Part shown: positions 18,831-30,800 of the stretch, piece after piece
Layout of the letters: each line of letters opens with the position of its first letter
Numbering within the stretch: the first letter of the stretch is position 1
Assembly (NCBI RefSeq): GCF_001500025.1
Contig: NZ_LQIW01000023.1
Span: 1 to 64,000, forward strand
Source: Mycobacterium sp. IS-1590
Lineage (GTDB): Bacteria; Actinomycetota; Actinomycetes; Mycobacteriales; Mycobacteriaceae
Length of the DNA stretch: 64,000 nucleotides
Reading direction: 5' to 3'
Translations under genes and position numbers: made by a program
The notes under the pieces: generated by a model
Seen by the model: only the letters and a program-made list of their open reading frames with translations
What the model was told of the DNA's origin: nothing
Database searches by the model: none

Positions 18831-20883
18831 GACCCTCCGCCCGCCGGTCCCGGGCGGATGGGTCGGTGAGATCGAACGCAGCCTCGCCCGCTGGCCCGCG
18901 TTCCGCTACGACAACACGGTCCGGATCAGCCTGTGGCTCAGCGTGCTGGTGGTCGTGGTGCTGTTCGGCTGGGGCGCATGGCAGCGCCGCTGGATCGCCG
19001 ACGACGGCCTGATCGTGCTGCGCACCGTCCGAAACCTGTTGGCAGGCAACGGTCCGGTGTTCAACGCCGGTGAGCGCGTCGAGGCCAACACCTCCACGGT
19101 GTGGACCTACCTGGTGTACCTCGGCGCGCTGGTGGGCGGCTCCGTGCGGCTGGAGTACGTCGTGCTGGTCCTGGCGCTGGCCCTCAGCCTTGCGGGTGTG
19201 GCGTTGGTGATGCTGGGCACCGGACGGTTGTACGCACCGAGCCTGCAAGGCAGGCGCGCGCTGATGCTGCCTGCGGGCGTGCTGGTCTACATCGCGCTCC
19301 CGCCGGCGCGCGACTTCGCCACCTCCGGTCTCGAAAACGGGTTGGTGCTGGCGTATCTGGGCCTGCTGTGGTGGATGATGGTGTGCTGGTCGCAGCAGCC
19401 GCGTGGCCACCGCTCGGCTGCGGCCCCCGCCCTGCGCGCAGGCGCACCGACAATCCGCAGGCAACCGCTCGGAACCCTGGCGTCGCGCCCGGCCAGTCGA
19501 ACCTTCGACATTGCACTGGCTTTCGTTGCGGGCCTGAGCGTGCTGGTCCGGCCCGAGCTCGCGTTGATCGGCGGGTTCGCCCTGGTGATGATGCTGATCG
19601 CGGCACGCGACTGGCGCCGGCGCGCGGTGATCATCGTCGCGGGCGGTCTGCTTCCGGTGGCCTACCAGATCTTCCGGATGGGCTACTACGGCCTGGTGGT
19701 TCCGGGTACTGCGGTGGCCAAGGACGCGAGCGGGGCCAAATGGTCGCAGGGCTTCGTCTACCTGGCGAACTTCAATCAGCCCTACCTGCTGTGGGCGCCG
19801 GCGATCCTGCTCGCCGGGCTCGCCGCGGTGGTCTGGGTCATCCGCGGCCGTCCCCGACCGAACCGCGGCGCGATCGCTCCGGGCTCCGGACGCCTGGCGC
19901 GAATGGTGCAGAGCCCGGCCGCGGTGGTGATCTTCTTTCTCGTCAGCGGCCTGCTGCAGGCCATCTACTGGATCCGCCAGGGCGGGGACTTCATGCACGG
20001 CAGGGTGCTTCTCACACCGCTGTTCGTCATGCTGGCGCCGATAGCGGTGATCCCCGTCGTACTTCCCGACGAGACCAGGATGGCGCGTGGTGCGGGCTAC
20101 CTGTTCGTCGGCGCCACCAGCGTGCTGTGGCTGGCGGTCGCGGGATGGGCGCTGTGGGCGGCTAATTCGCCGGGAATGGGTCGAGACGCCACCCGCGTCA
20201 CGTACTCCGGCATCGTGGACGAGCGGCGGTTCTATTCCCAGGCCACCGGCCATGCGCACCCGCTGACCGCCGCGGACTACCTCGACTATCCGCGGATGCG
20301 CGCGGTGCTCGAGGCGTTGGAGAACACGCCCGACGGTGCGCTGTTGCTGCCGTCGGGCAACTACGACCAGTGGGACGTGGTGCCGGCGCTGCCGCCCCCG
20401 CCGGATGCGCCCGAGGACTACCGGGGCCCGCACACGGTCTTCTTCACCAACCTCGGCATGCTGGGCATGAACGTCGGACTCGACGTCCGGGTCATCGACC
20501 AGATCGGGCTCGCCAATCCGTTGGCCGCCCACACCGAGCGCCTCGAGGACGGCCGAATCGGCCACGACAAGAACCTGTTCCCCGACTGGGCGATCGCCGA
20601 AGGGCCCTTTCTCAAAGAGCCCCCGTTCATCCCGGGTTACATCGACGAGGACTGGATCAGACAGGCCGAGGCGGCGCTGGAGTGTCCGGAGACCGACGCG
20701 ATGCTGAACTCGGTGCGCGGCCCGATGAGCCTGCGTCGATTCCTGTCGAACTTCGTGCACGCCTACGAGTTCACGCAGTACCGGATCGACCGCGTGCCGC
20801 TCTACGAGCTCGCTCGCTGCGGGTTGCCCGTGCCCGAACCGGTATCCGAGCCGTATACGGGGATGCCCGCCACCGGTCCGTAA
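18808..20883 (+). CDS. aftB: terminal beta-(1->2) arabinofuranosyltransferase AftB
   Basis: AftB caps arabinan chains with beta-1,2 arabinofuranose from decaprenyl-phosphoryl-arabinose, on the outer face of the membrane. It is a GT-C enzyme: about ten N-terminal membrane helices, then a periplasmic domain (from about residue 480). The Asp pair WIADDGLIVLRT (about residues 60-71) is the expected catalytic site in the first external loop. The GTG at 18808, inside the end of ubiA, is the only in-frame start before the first helix, giving 691 residues, longer than the M. tuberculosis protein. A low-complexity stretch near residue 200-230 (RGHRSAAAPALRAGAP) may account for part of this. Confidence 0.9.
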   Translation: MPPSSSAETLRPPVPGGWVGEIERSLARWPAFRYDNTVRISLWLSVLVVVVLFGWGAWQRRWIADDGLIVLRTVRNLLAGNGPVFNAGERVEANTSTVWTYLVYLGALVGGSVRLEYVVLVLALALSLAGVALVMLGTGRLYAPSLQGRRALMLPAGVLVYIALPPARDFATSGLENGLVLAYLGLLWWMMVCWSQQPRGHRSAAAPALRAGAPTIRRQPLGTLASRPASRTFDIALAFVAGLSVLVRPELALIGGFALVMMLIAARDWRRRAVIIVAGGLLPVAYQIFRMGYYGLVVPGTAVAKDASGAKWSQGFVYLANFNQPYLLWAPAILLAGLAAVVWVIRGRPRPNRGAIAPGSGRLARMVQSPAAVVIFFLVSGLLQAIYWIRQGGDFMHGRVLLTPLFVMLAPIAVIPVVLPDETRMARGAGYLFVGATSVLWLAVAGWALWAANSPGMGRDATRVTYSGIVDERRFYSQATGHAHPLTAADYLDYPRMRAVLEALENTPDGALLLPSGNYDQWDVVPALPPPPDAPEDYRGPHTVFFTNLGMLGMNVGLDVRVIDQIGLANPLAAHTERLEDGRIGHDKNLFPDWAIAEGPFLKEPPFIPGYIDEDWIRQAEAALECPETDAMLNSVRGPMSLRRFLSNFVHAYEFTQYRIDRVPLYELARCGLPVPEPVSEPYTGMPATGP

Positions 20884-20952
20884 CGCCGCGACCCCTGCGG
20901 GCCGATAGACAGACGCGAACTGCTCTTTTCGCGGCGCCCGATACACGAACGG

Positions 20953-21951
20953 ATGGACCGACCTGTGCGAACCTGGCTTCGCCGCGCGCTGGCGACGGCA
21001 GCCGCGGCCGTGGCGCTGCCGAGCGGAGCCGCCGCGGTTTTCCCGGCGCCCCCGGCAGGTGCGTTCTCCAGGGAGGGACTTCCCGTCGAGTACCTCGACG
21101 TCTACTCCGCGGCGATGGGCCGCATCGTGCGCGTCCAATTCCAGCCTGCCGGAACGGGTTCGGGCGAGCAGAAGGCGGTGTACCTCCTCGACGGAATGCG
21201 GGCCCGCGACGACTACAACGGCTGGGACATCGAAACCGCGGCGTTCGAGTGGTTTTTCGAATCCGGGGTGGCCACCGTGATGCCGGTGGGCGGAGAGGCC
21301 AGCTTCTACGCCGACTGGTACTCGCCGTCGAGTTTCAACCGCCAGCCCTACACCTATAAGTGGGAAACCTTCCTCACCGACGAACTTCCCGCCTGGCTGG
21401 CCGCCAACAAGCACGTCTCCACCACCGGCAACGCGGTCGTAGGGGTGTCGACGTCGGGCAGTGCGGCGCTGATCCTGTCGGCCCACCATCAACATCAGTT
21501 CGCTTATGTGGCGTCGCTTTCGGGGTTCCTGAACCCGTCGGAGCCCACGATGCGGCAGGCGATCCGGGTCGCCATGCTCGACGCCGGGGGTTACAACATC
21601 GACAGCATGTGGGGTGCGCCGTGGGATGCGGCATGGAAACGCCACGACCCGATCCAGCAGGCCGGCCGGTTGGCTGCCAGCAACACTCGCCTGTGGATTC
21701 ACTGTGCGCCAGCAAGATCCGCACCCCCGGACGCGGGTACCGACCCGAACAGGGCCTTCGACGCCGACAGCCTGGAATCGATGGCGGCGAAGAGCAACAA
21801 AGACTTCCAGACGGCCTACCTGACGGCCGGAGGAAACAACGCCACGTTCGAATTCCCTGCCCAGGGATATCACGCGTGGCAGGACTGGGGTGCGCAACTG
21901 CAAGCCCTGAAACCAGACCTGGTCACCACACTCCTCGGCGGAGCGGCGTGA
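20953..21951 (+). CDS. divergent antigen 85-type mycolyltransferase paralogue
   Basis: This 332-residue exported protein of the antigen 85 fold lies 120 bp upstream of fbpA. The signal sequence runs to about residue 37 (PPAGA|FSREGLPVEYL). A Ser-Glu-His triad is preserved: Ser166 in GVSTSGS, Glu275 in DSLESM, His307 in GYHAW. It differs from fbpA in three ways. The Met following the nucleophile is Thr; the disulfide pair of canonical antigen 85 (APACGKAGC in fbpA) is absent (SPSSFNRQ); and the fibronectin-like FEWYLDSG region is FEWFFESG. So it is probably an enzyme with shifted specificity. M. tuberculosis has no copy at this place. ATG at 20953; a GTG at 20965 is possible. Confidence 0.85.
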   Translation: MDRPVRTWLRRALATAAAAVALPSGAAAVFPAPPAGAFSREGLPVEYLDVYSAAMGRIVRVQFQPAGTGSGEQKAVYLLDGMRARDDYNGWDIETAAFEWFFESGVATVMPVGGEASFYADWYSPSSFNRQPYTYKWETFLTDELPAWLAANKHVSTTGNAVVGVSTSGSAALILSAHHQHQFAYVASLSGFLNPSEPTMRQAIRVAMLDAGGYNIDSMWGAPWDAAWKRHDPIQQAGRLAASNTRLWIHCAPARSAPPDAGTDPNRAFDADSLESMAAKSNKDFQTAYLTAGGNNATFEFPAQGYHAWQDWGAQLQALKPDLVTTLLGGAA

Positions 21952-22068
21952 CCAGGGTGGACATCTCTCGAATGGGAAGATCACGCCGACGTGTGGTTGA
22001 CTGCACGGGTTACGCGGCTTGCCCCAGGGGCGGTTCCGCGTGCGGCATACAACAGATGGGATAGATGA

Positions 22069-23121
<1,053 letters not shown>

Positions 23122-23143
23122 CTGGTACGGCAATAGGTTCATA

Positions 23144-23187
23144 GTCGACGGCGGCGATCCTGCGGGGTCGCCGCCGTTGACCTTTTT
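23144..23187 (+). terminator. intrinsic-type terminator after fbpA
   Basis: The arms GTCGACGGCGGCGA and TCGCCGCCGTTGAC pair almost perfectly around CCTGCGGGG-type loop bases, and the run TTTTT follows at 23183-23187. This is a rare clear stem plus T tract for a mycobacterium. It ends 23-66 bp after the fbpA stop. Confidence 0.75.
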
Positions 23188-23264
23188 CGCTCCTCGCGTC
23201 CGCGGCGGCCTTTTTCGCTCCTCGCGTCCGCGGCGGCCTTTTTCGCTCCTCGCGTCCGCGGGGC
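23181..23264 (+). repeat. three tandem 28-bp repeats starting at the fbpA terminator T tract
   Basis: The unit begins CCTTTTTCGCTCCTCGCGTC and ends CGCGGCGG. Copies run 23181-23208, 23209-23236 and 23237-23264; the first two are identical and the third differs only in its last bases. A degenerate CCTTTTCCGACCACGTCCGCG follows. Each unit carries its own TTTTT. The array fills most of the gap between fbpA and the MPT51-like gene. Confidence 0.9.
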
Positions 23265-23344
23265 CTTTTCCGACCACGTCCGCGCCGGTGTGTGATTGAC
23301 TACCTCGCGCGGGGACAGCAGACCAATGTGAGGTGGGCGAGCCG

Positions 23345-24232
23345 ATGCAGGCGATCTTCCGGGCGATCTTGACAGTGGCGCTGGCCGCCGGGTTGTGGAG
23401 CGTGGGTACGGCCGTCGCGCCGAAGGCCGAGGCGCAAGTCGAGATGCTGATGGTGCCGTCGGCGGCGATGGGACGTGACATTCCCGTCGCCTTCCAGGGC
23501 GGTGGCCCGCACGCGGTTGTGCTGCTCGACGCGTTCAACGCCGCACCCGACGTCAGCAACTGGGTCACCGCGGGCAACGCGATGAACACCCTCGCGGGTA
23601 AGGGCATCTCGGTGGCCGCACCCGCGGGCGGCGCGTGGAGCATGTACACGAACTGGGAGGCCGACGGCAGCCGCCAATGGGAGACGTTCCTCGCCGACGA
23701 GTTGCCGAACTGGTTGGCCGCCAACAAGGGCCTGGCGCCGTCGGGACACGGCATCGTGGGTGCGGCGCAGGGCGGCTACGGCGCGATGGCGATGGCCACC
23801 TTCCACCCGGACCGCTACCGCTTCGCGGGCTCCCTGTCCGGCTTCCTGACCCCGGAGCGCACCGGCGTGGACGGTGCCATCACCGCCGGGCTCGCGCAGT
23901 TCGGCGGCGTCGAGACCCGGAACATGTGGGGACTGCCACAGCTGGGCCGGTGGAAGTGGCATTCGCCCAACGTCCATGTCCAGTTGCTGGCCGACAACAA
24001 CACCCGGCTGTGGGTCTGGAGTGGTCCGGTCGGGGGGTGCACCGATCCCGCCGCGATGATCGGCTACTGCGACATCGCGTCGGGCACCAATCGAGAGTTC
24101 TACCAGCACTACCGCTCGGTCGGCGGCAAGAACGGTCACTTCGATTTCCCGACCAGCGGCAACCACGACTGGGGTTCCTGGAGCGGTCAGCTCGCGGCCA
24201 TGAGCGGCGAATTGGCGGCGACGATCGCTTAG
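23345..24232 (+). CDS. fbpD: MPT51/FbpD-like antigen 85-fold protein without the catalytic Ser
   Basis: This is a 295-residue exported protein of the antigen 85 fold. The signal peptide ends about residue 30 (KAEA|QVEMLMVPSAAMGRDI). Where antigen 85 has the nucleophile motif GxSMxG, this has GAAQGG, so the Ser is Ala, as in M. tuberculosis MPT51 (FbpD). It is therefore expected to bind rather than transfer mycolates; MPT51 is reported to bind fibronectin-type ligands. A His is kept in GNHDWGSW. I chose ATG 23345 because AGGTGGG lies 7 bases upstream; a GTG at 23333 would add four residues. Confidence 0.9.
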   Translation: MQAIFRAILTVALAAGLWSVGTAVAPKAEAQVEMLMVPSAAMGRDIPVAFQGGGPHAVVLLDAFNAAPDVSNWVTAGNAMNTLAGKGISVAAPAGGAWSMYTNWEADGSRQWETFLADELPNWLAANKGLAPSGHGIVGAAQGGYGAMAMATFHPDRYRFAGSLSGFLTPERTGVDGAITAGLAQFGGVETRNMWGLPQLGRWKWHSPNVHVQLLADNNTRLWVWSGPVGGCTDPAAMIGYCDIASGTNREFYQHYRSVGGKNGHFDFPTSGNHDWGSWSGQLAAMSGELAATIA

Positions 24233-24289
24233 CCGACGACCCACCCTTCAGAACCGGGGCCGCACCTCGGCAGCCGGTACCTTGGAGGA

Positions 24290-24745
24290 GTGCAACGCTC
24301 GGTGCGGACGACTGCGGCAGGTTCGCTGCTGATCGCTTCGGCGACGGCGTTGCTGACCGGGTGTTCGGGCCCCGAGGTCATGGCGGCCATGGGTTTGCCG
24401 ACGTCGGAGACCGCGCCTGCGCACGGCGGGCCCGCCGAGACCACGGCCCCGCCGTCGGCCACCGGGCACTCCAACACGCTCGTGCTGACCGATCGGCAGC
24501 GGGGCTATCTCGACGCTCTCACCGCGGCCGGGGTGAAGCCGTCCAGCGACCTGCTGGCTCTGCGCGTCGGGTCCTACGTGTGCCAGGCCCGTGCCGCCAA
24601 GCACGACGACCAGAAGGTCTGGGATTCGATCTATCCGCTGGTGCGCGGCGATGCGATGGATCACATCTCCGGTAGGGCGCCGACCGTCAACGTCGACGCG
24701 GCGACCGCCGATTACATTCGCATCGCAACCGACCGACTCTGCTAG
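24290..24745 (+). CDS. DUF732 lipoprotein
   Basis: This is a 151-residue lipoprotein with a basic N-terminus, hydrophobic stretch and lipobox ALLTGC (Cys at residue 25). A Pro/Thr/Ala-rich spacer (about 30-60) follows, then a DUF732 domain (TDRQRGYLDALTAAGVKPSSDLLALRVGSYVCQA ends with a Cys paired to the terminal ATDRLC Cys). DUF732 is common in mycobacterial exported proteins; its role is unknown. TACCTT (24278-24283) ends 6 bases before the GTG, suggesting a leaderless start, although GGAGGA also sits there. It is next to culp6, so probably cotranscribed. Confidence 0.82.
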   Translation: MQRSVRTTAAGSLLIASATALLTGCSGPEVMAAMGLPTSETAPAHGGPAETTAPPSATGHSNTLVLTDRQRGYLDALTAAGVKPSSDLLALRVGSYVCQARAAKHDDQKVWDSIYPLVRGDAMDHISGRAPTVNVDAATADYIRIATDRLC

Positions 24746-24763
24746 CAGGAGCCCAACCGATAC

Positions 24764-25768
24764 ATGGCCACTACCAACCGGCGGAAACGCCACCGTATCC
24801 TCGCGCTCGTCGCGGCCGGCGCGATGGCGCTCGTGGTAATTCTGCTCATCATCATCGTCGTCGTGATCCTGCGAAAGCCCGAGGGTCCGAGCGGCGTTCC
24901 GCCGACGGCGGTGCCTCCGACCGGGATCAGCCCGACCAAGAAGCCGCGGCCGGAGTTCCAGGACGCGAGTTGCCCAGATGTGCAGATGATCTCGGTTCCG
25001 GGTACCTGGGAGTCCTCACCGAAACTCGACCCGTTCAACCCCACTCAGTTCCCGATCGCGCTGCTGCTGGGCGTCACCAACCCGATCCGCGGGCAGTTCG
25101 CGAACGACCGGCTCGAGGTGTTCACCGTCCCGTACACGGCGCAGTTCCACAACCCGTTCTCGCAGGACGGCCAGATGACCTACAACGACAGCCGCGCCGA
25201 GGGCTTCAACGCGACCGTCAAGGCCATGACGGAGATGAACGAGCGTTGCCCGCTGACCAGTTACGTGATCGTCGGGTTCTCCCAGGGCGCCGTCATCGCC
25301 GGGGACATCGCCAGCGATATCGGCAACGGGCGCGGCCCCGTCGACGAGGACCTGGTGCTGGGTGTGACGTTGATCGCCGACGGCCGCAGGCAGACCGGTG
25401 TCGGCGTCGACGTCGGCCCCAATCCGCCGGGTCAGGGCGCAGAGATCACGCTGCGCGATGTGCCGATGCTCGACGGTATGGGCCTGGCCATGACGGGTCC
25501 CCGGCCCGGAGGGTTCGGCATGCTCAACGATCGCGTCCACGAGATCTGCGCTCCCGGCGACCTGATCTGCTCGGCGCCGCCGGAGGCGTTCAACATCATG
25601 AACCTCCCCAAGACCATCGACATCCTGCTCGGAGGTGCGGGACAACCGATTCACGCGATGTATGCCACCACGCAGTTCTGGAATCTCGACGGGCTGTCAG
25701 CCACCCAGTGGACGCAGCGCTGGGCGCAGGAATTGATCGATAACGCCCCGCAGCCGAAACATGGCTGA
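24764..25768 (+). CDS. culp6: cutinase-like lipase/phospholipase Culp6 (Rv3802c-like)
   Basis: This is a 334-residue protein with one N-terminal membrane anchor (about residues 12-37, a run of Ala/Val/Ile/Leu), a Pro-rich linker, and a cutinase-fold domain outside the membrane. The nucleophile motif is GFSQG at about residue 172; Asp and His candidates are VHEICAPGD and PIHAMYA. The M. tuberculosis protein Rv3802c is an essential phospholipase/thioesterase of the mycolic acid cluster, inhibited by tetrahydrolipstatin. The start has AGGAG 12 bases upstream. It lies just before the fadD32 operon on the same strand. Confidence 0.93.
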   Translation: MATTNRRKRHRILALVAAGAMALVVILLIIIVVVILRKPEGPSGVPPTAVPPTGISPTKKPRPEFQDASCPDVQMISVPGTWESSPKLDPFNPTQFPIALLLGVTNPIRGQFANDRLEVFTVPYTAQFHNPFSQDGQMTYNDSRAEGFNATVKAMTEMNERCPLTSYVIVGFSQGAVIAGDIASDIGNGRGPVDEDLVLGVTLIADGRRQTGVGVDVGPNPPGQGAEITLRDVPMLDGMGLAMTGPRPGGFGMLNDRVHEICAPGDLICSAPPEAFNIMNLPKTIDILLGGAGQPIHAMYATTQFWNLDGLSATQWTQRWAQELIDNAPQPKHG

Positions 25769-25937
25769 CCTGTGACCAGACCTGATTTGGACGGCGACAA
25801 CACGTCACCTAACATTAAGAAAAAACTAAGAGCAGTAAGCGAATAGCCGACCGGTACGATTTTCCGGGGCTTGGGGCCGGCTTGAGAATTGATTGCAATC
25901 GGCATCGAGAAGCGTGTGCCGCTGACAGGAGAGTGCG
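25769..25937 (+). promoter_or_regulatory. AT-rich leader upstream of fadD32-pks13-accD4
   Basis: This 169-bp gap is strikingly AT-rich for the window (for example CTAACATTAAGAAAAAACTA around 25810-25830). TACGAT near 25855 is a possible -10. A perfect 10-bp palindrome GATTGCAATC sits at 25891-25900 and could be half of a regulator site. AGGAGAG, 6 bases before the ATG at 25938, is the ribosome site. This is the likely promoter of the mycolate condensation operon. Confidence 0.5.
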
Positions 25938-27827
25938 ATGGGGTTCCATAACCCGTTCATCAAGGACGGACTGATCAAGTTTCCCGACAACGGGAGCCTG
26001 GTCAAACACGTCGAACGATGGGCGAAGGTGCGTGGAGACAAGCTCGCCTACCGCTTCCTGGACTTCTCCACCGAGCGCGACGGAGTCGCCCGCGACCTGC
26101 ACTGGGCCGACTTCGGGGCCCGCAACCGCGCGGTCGGTGCTCGACTGCAACAGGTCACCCAGCCCGGTGACCGCGTCGCGATCCTGTGCCCGCAGAATCT
26201 CGACTACCTCGTCGCGTTCTTCGGCACGCTGTACTCGGGCCGCATCGCGGTGCCGCTGTTCGACCCGAACGAACCGGGGCACGTGGGTCGCCTGCACGCC
26301 GTGCTCGACGACTGCCATCCGTCGGCGATCCTGACCACCACCGACGCCGCCGAGGGTGTGCGCAAGTTCTTCCGCACCCGCCCGGCCAACCAGCGTCCGC
26401 GCGTCATCGCCGTCGACGCGGTGCCCAACGAGGTCGGCGCCACCTGGGAACCCGTCGACGTCGACGAGCACACCATCGCATACCTGCAGTACACCTCGGG
26501 CTCCACGCGGATCCCGACCGGTGTGCAGATCACCCACCTGAACCTGGCCACCAACGTGGTGCAGGTGATCGAGGCGCTGGAAGGCGAAGAGGGCGACCGC
26601 GGCGTCTCCTGGCTGCCGTTCTTCCACGACATGGGCCTGATCACGGTGTTGCTGTCGCCGATGCTCGGCCACTACATAACGTTCATGACCCCGGCAGCCT
26701 TCGTGCGCCGCCCCGGCCGCTGGATCCGCGAACTCGCCCGCAAAGAAGGCGACACCGGCGGAACCATCTCGGTGGCCCCGAACTTCGCGTTCGACCATGC
26801 CGCGGCCCGCGGCGTGCCCAAGGACGGCGAGCCGCCACTGGACCTGTCCAACGTCAAGTGCATCCTCAACGGCAGTGAGCCGATCTCGGCGGCCACCGTG
26901 CGGCGGTTCAACGAGGCCTTCGGCCCGTTCGGTTTTCTGCCCAAGGCGATCAAGCCCTCCTACGGTCTGGCCGAGGCCACGCTGTTCGTGTCCACCACGC
27001 CGATGGAGGCCGAGCCGACGATCACCCTGGTCGACCGCGACGAGCTCAACAACCACCGCTTCGTTCCCGTGGCCGAGGATTCGCCCAAGGCCGTGCCGCA
27101 GGCCGGCGCCGGCAAGATCGGCATCGCCGAATGGGCGGTCATCGTCGACAACGACACCGCCACCGAGCTGCCCGACGGACAGATCGGCGAGGTCTGGATC
27201 AGCGGTCAGAACATGGGCACGGGGTACTGGGGCAAGCCCGAGGAGACCATCGCGACGTTCCAGAACATCCTCAAGTCGCGGACCAACCCGTCGCACGCCG
27301 AAGGTGCCACCGACGACGCGACCTGGGTGCGCACCGGCGACCTCGGCGCCTACTACGACGGTGAGCTCTACATCACCGGACGCGTCAAGGATCTGGTGAT
27401 CATCGACGGGCGCAACCACTACCCGCAGGACCTGGAGTACTCCGCGCAGGAGGCCACCAAGGCGCTGCGCACCGGGTTCGTCGCGGCGTTCTCGGTGCCC
27501 GCCAACCAGTTGCCCGACGAGGTGTTCGAGAACGCCCACTCCGGACTCAAGCGCGATCCCGACGACACCTCCGAACAACTGGTGATCGTCGGCGAGCGCG
27601 CGCCCGGCGCCCACAAGCTCGACATGGGCCCCATCGCCGACGACATCCGCGCGGCGATCGCCGTGCGCCACGGTGTCACCGTGCGCGACGTGCTGCTGAC
27701 CCCCGCCGGCGCGATCCCACGCACCTCGAGCGGCAAGATCGGCCGCCGCGCGTGCCGCTCGGCCTACCTGGACGGCAGTCTGCGCAGCGGGAAGATCGCC
27801 AACGCGTTCCCCGACGAGACGGACTAA
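25938..27827 (+). CDS. fadD32: long-chain fatty-acid--AMP ligase FadD32
   Basis: FadD32 activates meromycolic acids as acyl-adenylates and loads them onto the N-terminal ACP of Pks13. The 629-residue protein has the family N-terminus ([20 protein letters not shown]), the AMP-binding motif [11 protein letters not shown] at about residue 186, the fatty-acyl-AMP-ligase-type [12 protein letters not shown], and the C-terminal hinge [21 protein letters not shown] with a final catalytic-type Lys region ([14 protein letters not shown]). It is 13 bp upstream of pks13 and shares its operon. Confidence 0.97.
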   Translation: MGFHNPFIKDGLIKFPDNGSLVKHVERWAKVRGDKLAYRFLDFSTERDGVARDLHWADFGARNRAVGARLQQVTQPGDRVAILCPQNLDYLVAFFGTLYSGRIAVPLFDPNEPGHVGRLHAVLDDCHPSAILTTTDAAEGVRKFFRTRPANQRPRVIAVDAVPNEVGATWEPVDVDEHTIAYLQYTSGSTRIPTGVQITHLNLATNVVQVIEALEGEEGDRGVSWLPFFHDMGLITVLLSPMLGHYITFMTPAAFVRRPGRWIRELARKEGDTGGTISVAPNFAFDHAAARGVPKDGEPPLDLSNVKCILNGSEPISAATVRRFNEAFGPFGFLPKAIKPSYGLAEATLFVSTTPMEAEPTITLVDRDELNNHRFVPVAEDSPKAVPQAGAGKIGIAEWAVIVDNDTATELPDGQIGEVWISGQNMGTGYWGKPEETIATFQNILKSRTNPSHAEGATDDATWVRTGDLGAYYDGELYITGRVKDLVIIDGRNHYPQDLEYSAQEATKALRTGFVAAFSVPANQLPDEVFENAHSGLKRDPDDTSEQLVIVGERAPGAHKLDMGPIADDIRAAIAVRHGVTVRDVLLTPAGAIPRTSSGKIGRRACRSAYLDGSLRSGKIANAFPDETD

Positions 27828-27840
27828 GACTCTCCCGAAT

Positions 27841-30800
27841 ATGGCTGATACACAAGACGACTCGCAGCAACCCGACATGCCGTCCGGCGACGACATCCAG
27901 CTCGCGCCCGAGAAGCCGCTCACTGCGCCACGCACGGACATGACGGTCAACGAGATGCGCGAGTGGCTGCGCAATTGGATCGGCAACGCCACCGGCCAGT
28001 CACCCGACTCCATCAGCGAGAGCGCGCCGATGGTCGAACTCGGGCTGTCGTCGCGCGACGCCGTCGCGATGGCCAGCGACATCGAGGACCTGACCGGCGT
28101 CACCTTGACCGCCACCGTGGCCTTCCGCCACCCCACCATCGAATCACTGGCGACGGTGATCATCGAGGGCGAGCCCGAACCCGAGGACGCCGGCGGCGAC
28201 GACGAGGACTGGACGCGCACCCGCGACGTCGAGGACATCGCGATTGTGGGCCTGGCCACCCGCTTCCCCGGCGACATGAACACCCCCGACGAGACGTGGC
28301 AGGCGCTCATCGAGGGCCGCGACGCGATCAGCGATCTGCCCGAGGGCCGCTGGGAGGAGTTCCTCGGCGAGCCCCGCATCGCCGAGCGCGTGGCCAAGGC
28401 CCGCACCCGCGGCGGTTACCTCTCCGACATCAAGGGGTTCGACGCCGAGTTCTTCGCGCTGTCGAAGATGGAGGCCGACAACATCGATCCGCAGCAGCGG
28501 ATGGCGCTCGAATTGACCTGGGAAGCACTGGAAAACGCGCGCATCCCCGCGTCGAGCCTGCGCGGCGGCAACGTCGGTGTCTACATCGGCAGCTCGCTGA
28601 ATGACTACAGCTTCCTGGCGATGTCGGACCCGTCGATCGCGCACCCGTACGCGATCACCGGCACGGCGAGTTCGATCATCGCCAACCGGGTTTCGTACTT
28701 CTACGACTTCCGCGGCCCATCGGTGGCCGTCGACACCGCCTGCTCGAGTTCGCTGGTCGCCGCGCACCAGGGTGTGCAGGCGCTGCGATCGGGTGAGGCC
28801 GACGTCGCCGTGGTGGGTGGCGTCAACGCGTTGATCACCCCGTTGGTGACGGTCGGCTTCGACGAGGTCGGTGGGGTCCTCGCGCCGGACGGCCGCATCA
28901 AGTCGTTCTCGCAGGACGCCGACGGTTACGCCCGTTCCGAAGGCGGCGGCATGCTCGTGCTCAAGCGGGTTTCGGATGCCCGCCGCGACGGTGACGAGAT
29001 CCTCGCCGTGATCGCGGGCAGCGCGGTCAACCACGACGGCCGGTCCAACGGTCTGCTCGCGCCGAACCCGGATGCGCAGGCCGAGGTGCTGCGCAAGGCG
29101 TACAAGGACGCCGGCATCAATCCGCGCCTCGTCGATTACATCGAGGCGCACGGCACCGGCACCATCCTCGGCGACCCGATCGAGGCCGACGCGCTCGGCC
29201 GCGTCGTCGGCAGGGGTCGGGCGGCCGACAAGCCCGCGCTGCTGGGCGCGATCAAATCCAATGTGGGACACCTGGAATCGGCGGCCGGCGCGGCGAGCCT
29301 GGCGAAGATGACGCTGGCCCTGCGCAACGACAAGATCCCGCCGTCGATCAACTACACCGGCCCCAACCCCTACATCGACTTCGACGGCGTGCACCTCAAG
29401 GTCGCCGACACCGTCACTGACTGGCCGCGCTACAGCGGCTATGCGATCACCGGCGTCTCGGGGTTCGGTTTCGGCGGCGCCAACGCCCACCTCGTGCTGC
29501 GCGAGGTGCTGCCGTCCGACCTCGTCGAACCCGAACCGGAGCCCGAGCCCGAAGCCGCGCAAGACAAGTCGTCTGACGCCAACGCCGTTTACATCGGCGG
29601 GGTGCGGATGGACGAGTACGGCGAGTTCGTCGACCATGACGATGACGATGACGACGACGACGCTCTGGACCGGCCCGCGCACGCGCAGCACGACGAGCCC
29701 GAACTGCCTGGCCTGACCGACAAGGCGCTGCAGCTGCTCGAGGCCGCGCGCGAGGAACTGGAGGCCGGTGAGCAGCCGGCACCGGTTGTGCCGCTGGCGG
29801 TTTCAGGCTTCCTCACGTCACGAAAGAGGGCCACGGCCACCGAGCTGGCCGATTGGATCGACAGCCCGGAGGGGCGCGCATCGTCGCTGGAGTCGATCGG
29901 TCGCGCGCTGTCGCGGCGCAACCACGGACGTTCGCGCGCTGTGGTGCTGGCCCACGATCACGACGAGGCCATCAAGGGCCTGCGCGCGGTGGCCGAGGGC
30001 AAGCAGCACCCGAGCGTGTTCAGCGCCGACGGCCCGGTGACGAACGGGCCGGTGTGGGTGCTCGCGGGTTTCGGTGCGCAGCACCGCAAGATGGGCAAGA
30101 ACCTGTATCTGCGCAACGAGGTGTTCGCAGAGTGGATCAACAAGGTCGACGCCCTCATCCAGGATGAGCGGGGCTACTCGATCCTCGAGCTGATTCTCGA
30201 TGACGCAGTCGACTACACCAACGAGACCTGCGAGTACCCCATCGAGGTCGTCCAGACGGTGATCTTCGCCCTGCAGATCGCGCTCGGCGAGCTGCTCAAG
30301 CACCACGGCGCCAAACCCGCTGCGGTGGTGGGCCAGTCGCTCGGCGAGGCTGCCGCCGCGTACTTCGCGGGCGGCCTGTCTCTTGAGGACGCCACTCGGG
30401 CCATCTGTTCGCGTGCTCACCTCATGGGTGAGGGCGAGGCCATGCTGTTCGGCGAATGGATCCGGTTGATGGCGCTCGTCGAGTACTCGGCCGACGAGAT
30501 CGACACGGTTTTCGCCGATTTCAAGGATCTCGAGGTGTGTGTGTACGCCGCGCCGACGCAGACCGTCATCGGCGGCCCGCCCGATCAGGTCGACGCGATC
30601 ATCGAGCGCTGCGAGCAAGAGGGCAAGTTCGCCCGCAAGATGCAGACCAAGGGCGCCAGCCACACCTCGCAGATGGACCCGCTGCTCGGCGAGCTGGCTG
30701 CCGAACTCGTCGGCATCGAACCGCATCCCACCAAGATCGGTTACTTCTCGACGGTGCACGAGGGCCGCTACATCCGACCCGGTGAGACCATCCACGACGT

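Noticed and set aside
23181..23264. A CRISPR-like array.
   Set aside because: Units are directly adjacent with no spacers, only three copies exist and no cas gene is near. It is a plain tandem repeat.
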